From contig CALBMW010000563.1 in the NCBI GenBank assembly GCA_937896275.1, positions 1 to 11,488 of the forward strand: a DNA stretch of 11,488 nt. The letters run 5' to 3'. Under the pieces are notes generated by a model. It worked only from the letters and a program-made list of their open reading frames with translations. It ran no database searches and had not been told where the DNA came from. The position numbers and the translations under genes were made by a program. Positions 10,998-11,488 of the stretch are shown here, in pieces. Origin of the DNA: an uncultured Myxococcales bacterium (GTDB lineage Bacteria > Myxococcota_A > Bradymonadia > UBA7976 > UBA1532). How positions within the stretch are numbered: position 1 is the stretch's first letter; the number at the start of each line of letters is the position of its first letter.

Positions 10998-11488
10998 ATG
11001 GCATTCGAGAAACGCGCCGACGCCAAGACGTACCAGCCCCTCGACGGGGACACGCTCGACAAGATCGCCGAGCGCGAGACCGCTGCAGGCAACGTGGTCA
11101 CCGCGGCGGACATCGCGCGGTTCAACTGGGGGACCGACGACCCCTCGACCGTGCAGGAGATGCTGCGCGACCAGCTCGGCGCGTACAAGCGCGGCGGGGA
11201 CGCGTGCTATGTCATCACCGGGGATCTGGTGCCCAGCAAGGCGCTGCTGATCCCGCAGACCTTCCACCGAGAAGCGCTGCACCGCGACCGGCTCTATACG
11301 ATCCGGGTCAGGCGGCAGGAGAAGCCGCCGGAGCAGTTCGCGGCGTGCCTGTGCCTCGACGACGTCAAGTTCGAATTCGACATGTCGTTCATCCGGTCCT
11401 TCGGCACGCTCTACGACGAGTCGATGCCCGAGGACATGAAGGCCGCCGGCAAGGGCAGCGCCGACTACGTCGAGAAGATGAAGGAGAG
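10998..11488 (+). CDS. LysM-like domain protein with F-N-W-G-T motif, 5' part
   Basis: The ATG at 10998 opens a frame that stays open to the window end (163 residues visible), so the 3' end lies outside. The start has no strong ribosome site. Residues 12-60 (Y-Q-P-L-D-G-D-T-L-D-K-I-A followed by I-A-R-F-N-W-G-T-D-D-P) have the shape of a LysM-like peptidoglycan-binding segment. The stretch L-L-I-P-Q-T-F then Y-T-I-R-V-R follows at about 86-110. Similar layouts occur, as I recall, in proteins near VgrG/PAAR genes of type VI secretion clusters. Near residue 130, F-E-F-D-M-S-F-I-R is reminiscent of the first strand of an OmpA-like domain, but this is weak. No signal peptide is seen. It follows the helical-repeat gene by 36 nt on the same strand. 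Confidence 0.75.
   Translation, partial: MAFEKRADAKTYQPLDGDTLDKIAERETAAGNVVTAADIARFNWGTDDPSTVQEMLRDQLGAYKRGGDACYVITGDLVPSKALLIPQTFHREALHRDRLYTIRVRRQEKPPEQFAACLCLDDVKFEFDMSFIRSFGTLYDESMPEDMKAAGKGSADYVEKMKE

Overview
The window is very GC-rich DNA with high third-position GC, dense coding and long antisense shadow frames. It carries secreted Cys-rich repeat proteins and large lipoproteins. This composition and protein repertoire suggest a Myxococcota (myxobacteria-like) genome. That is an inference from style: no marker gene such as rRNA is present.

Layout, left to right. (1) Positions 1-779 (+) hold the 3' part of a Cys-rich repeat protein that enters from outside the window. (2) Positions 780-1223 are a convergent intergenic region. 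It has GC-rich hairpins after both stop codons and a 121-bp-spaced tandem repeat with an inverted repeat at its core and G-runs between the copies. (3) Positions 1224-7859 (-) encode a giant lipoprotein of about 2,211 residues: a short Cys-rich region followed by about 2,000 residues of pentapeptide repeats, built from three modules. (4) Positions 7934-9430 (-) encode a second, alpha-helical HEAT-like lipoprotein that reads into the giant gene across a 74-nt gap, so the two probably form an operon. (5) Positions 9431-9686 are a divergent promoter region with a consensus -10 box beside a small dyad. (6) Positions 9687-10961 (+) encode a protein with four degenerate helical repeats and a C-terminal beta-sandwich-like domain. 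(7) From 10998 (+) to the window end runs the N-terminal part of a protein with a LysM-like domain and an F-N-W-G-T motif.

How the genes may work together. The two minus-strand lipoproteins are both predicted to be exported and lipid-anchored. They could form one cell-envelope assembly, with the pentapeptide protein as a long disulfide-stapled beta-helical rod or adhesin and the helical lipoprotein as a partner; this is inference. The two plus-strand genes on the right look like the beginning of a different operon. Their domain style (LysM-like domain, beta-sandwich tail) is one I associate with cargo or accessory proteins of type VI secretion or related contractile systems, but no core component of such a system is visible here. 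No tRNA, rRNA, insertion sequence or CRISPR array is seen.

The most unusual element is the giant pentapeptide lipoprotein. Two of its segments, about 1,036 residues apart, are colinear. Its Cys residues fall in conserved, even-numbered clusters between beta-helix blocks, and it closes each of three modules with the same LCGxxW ... C-P ... C ... C-x-L-F signature.
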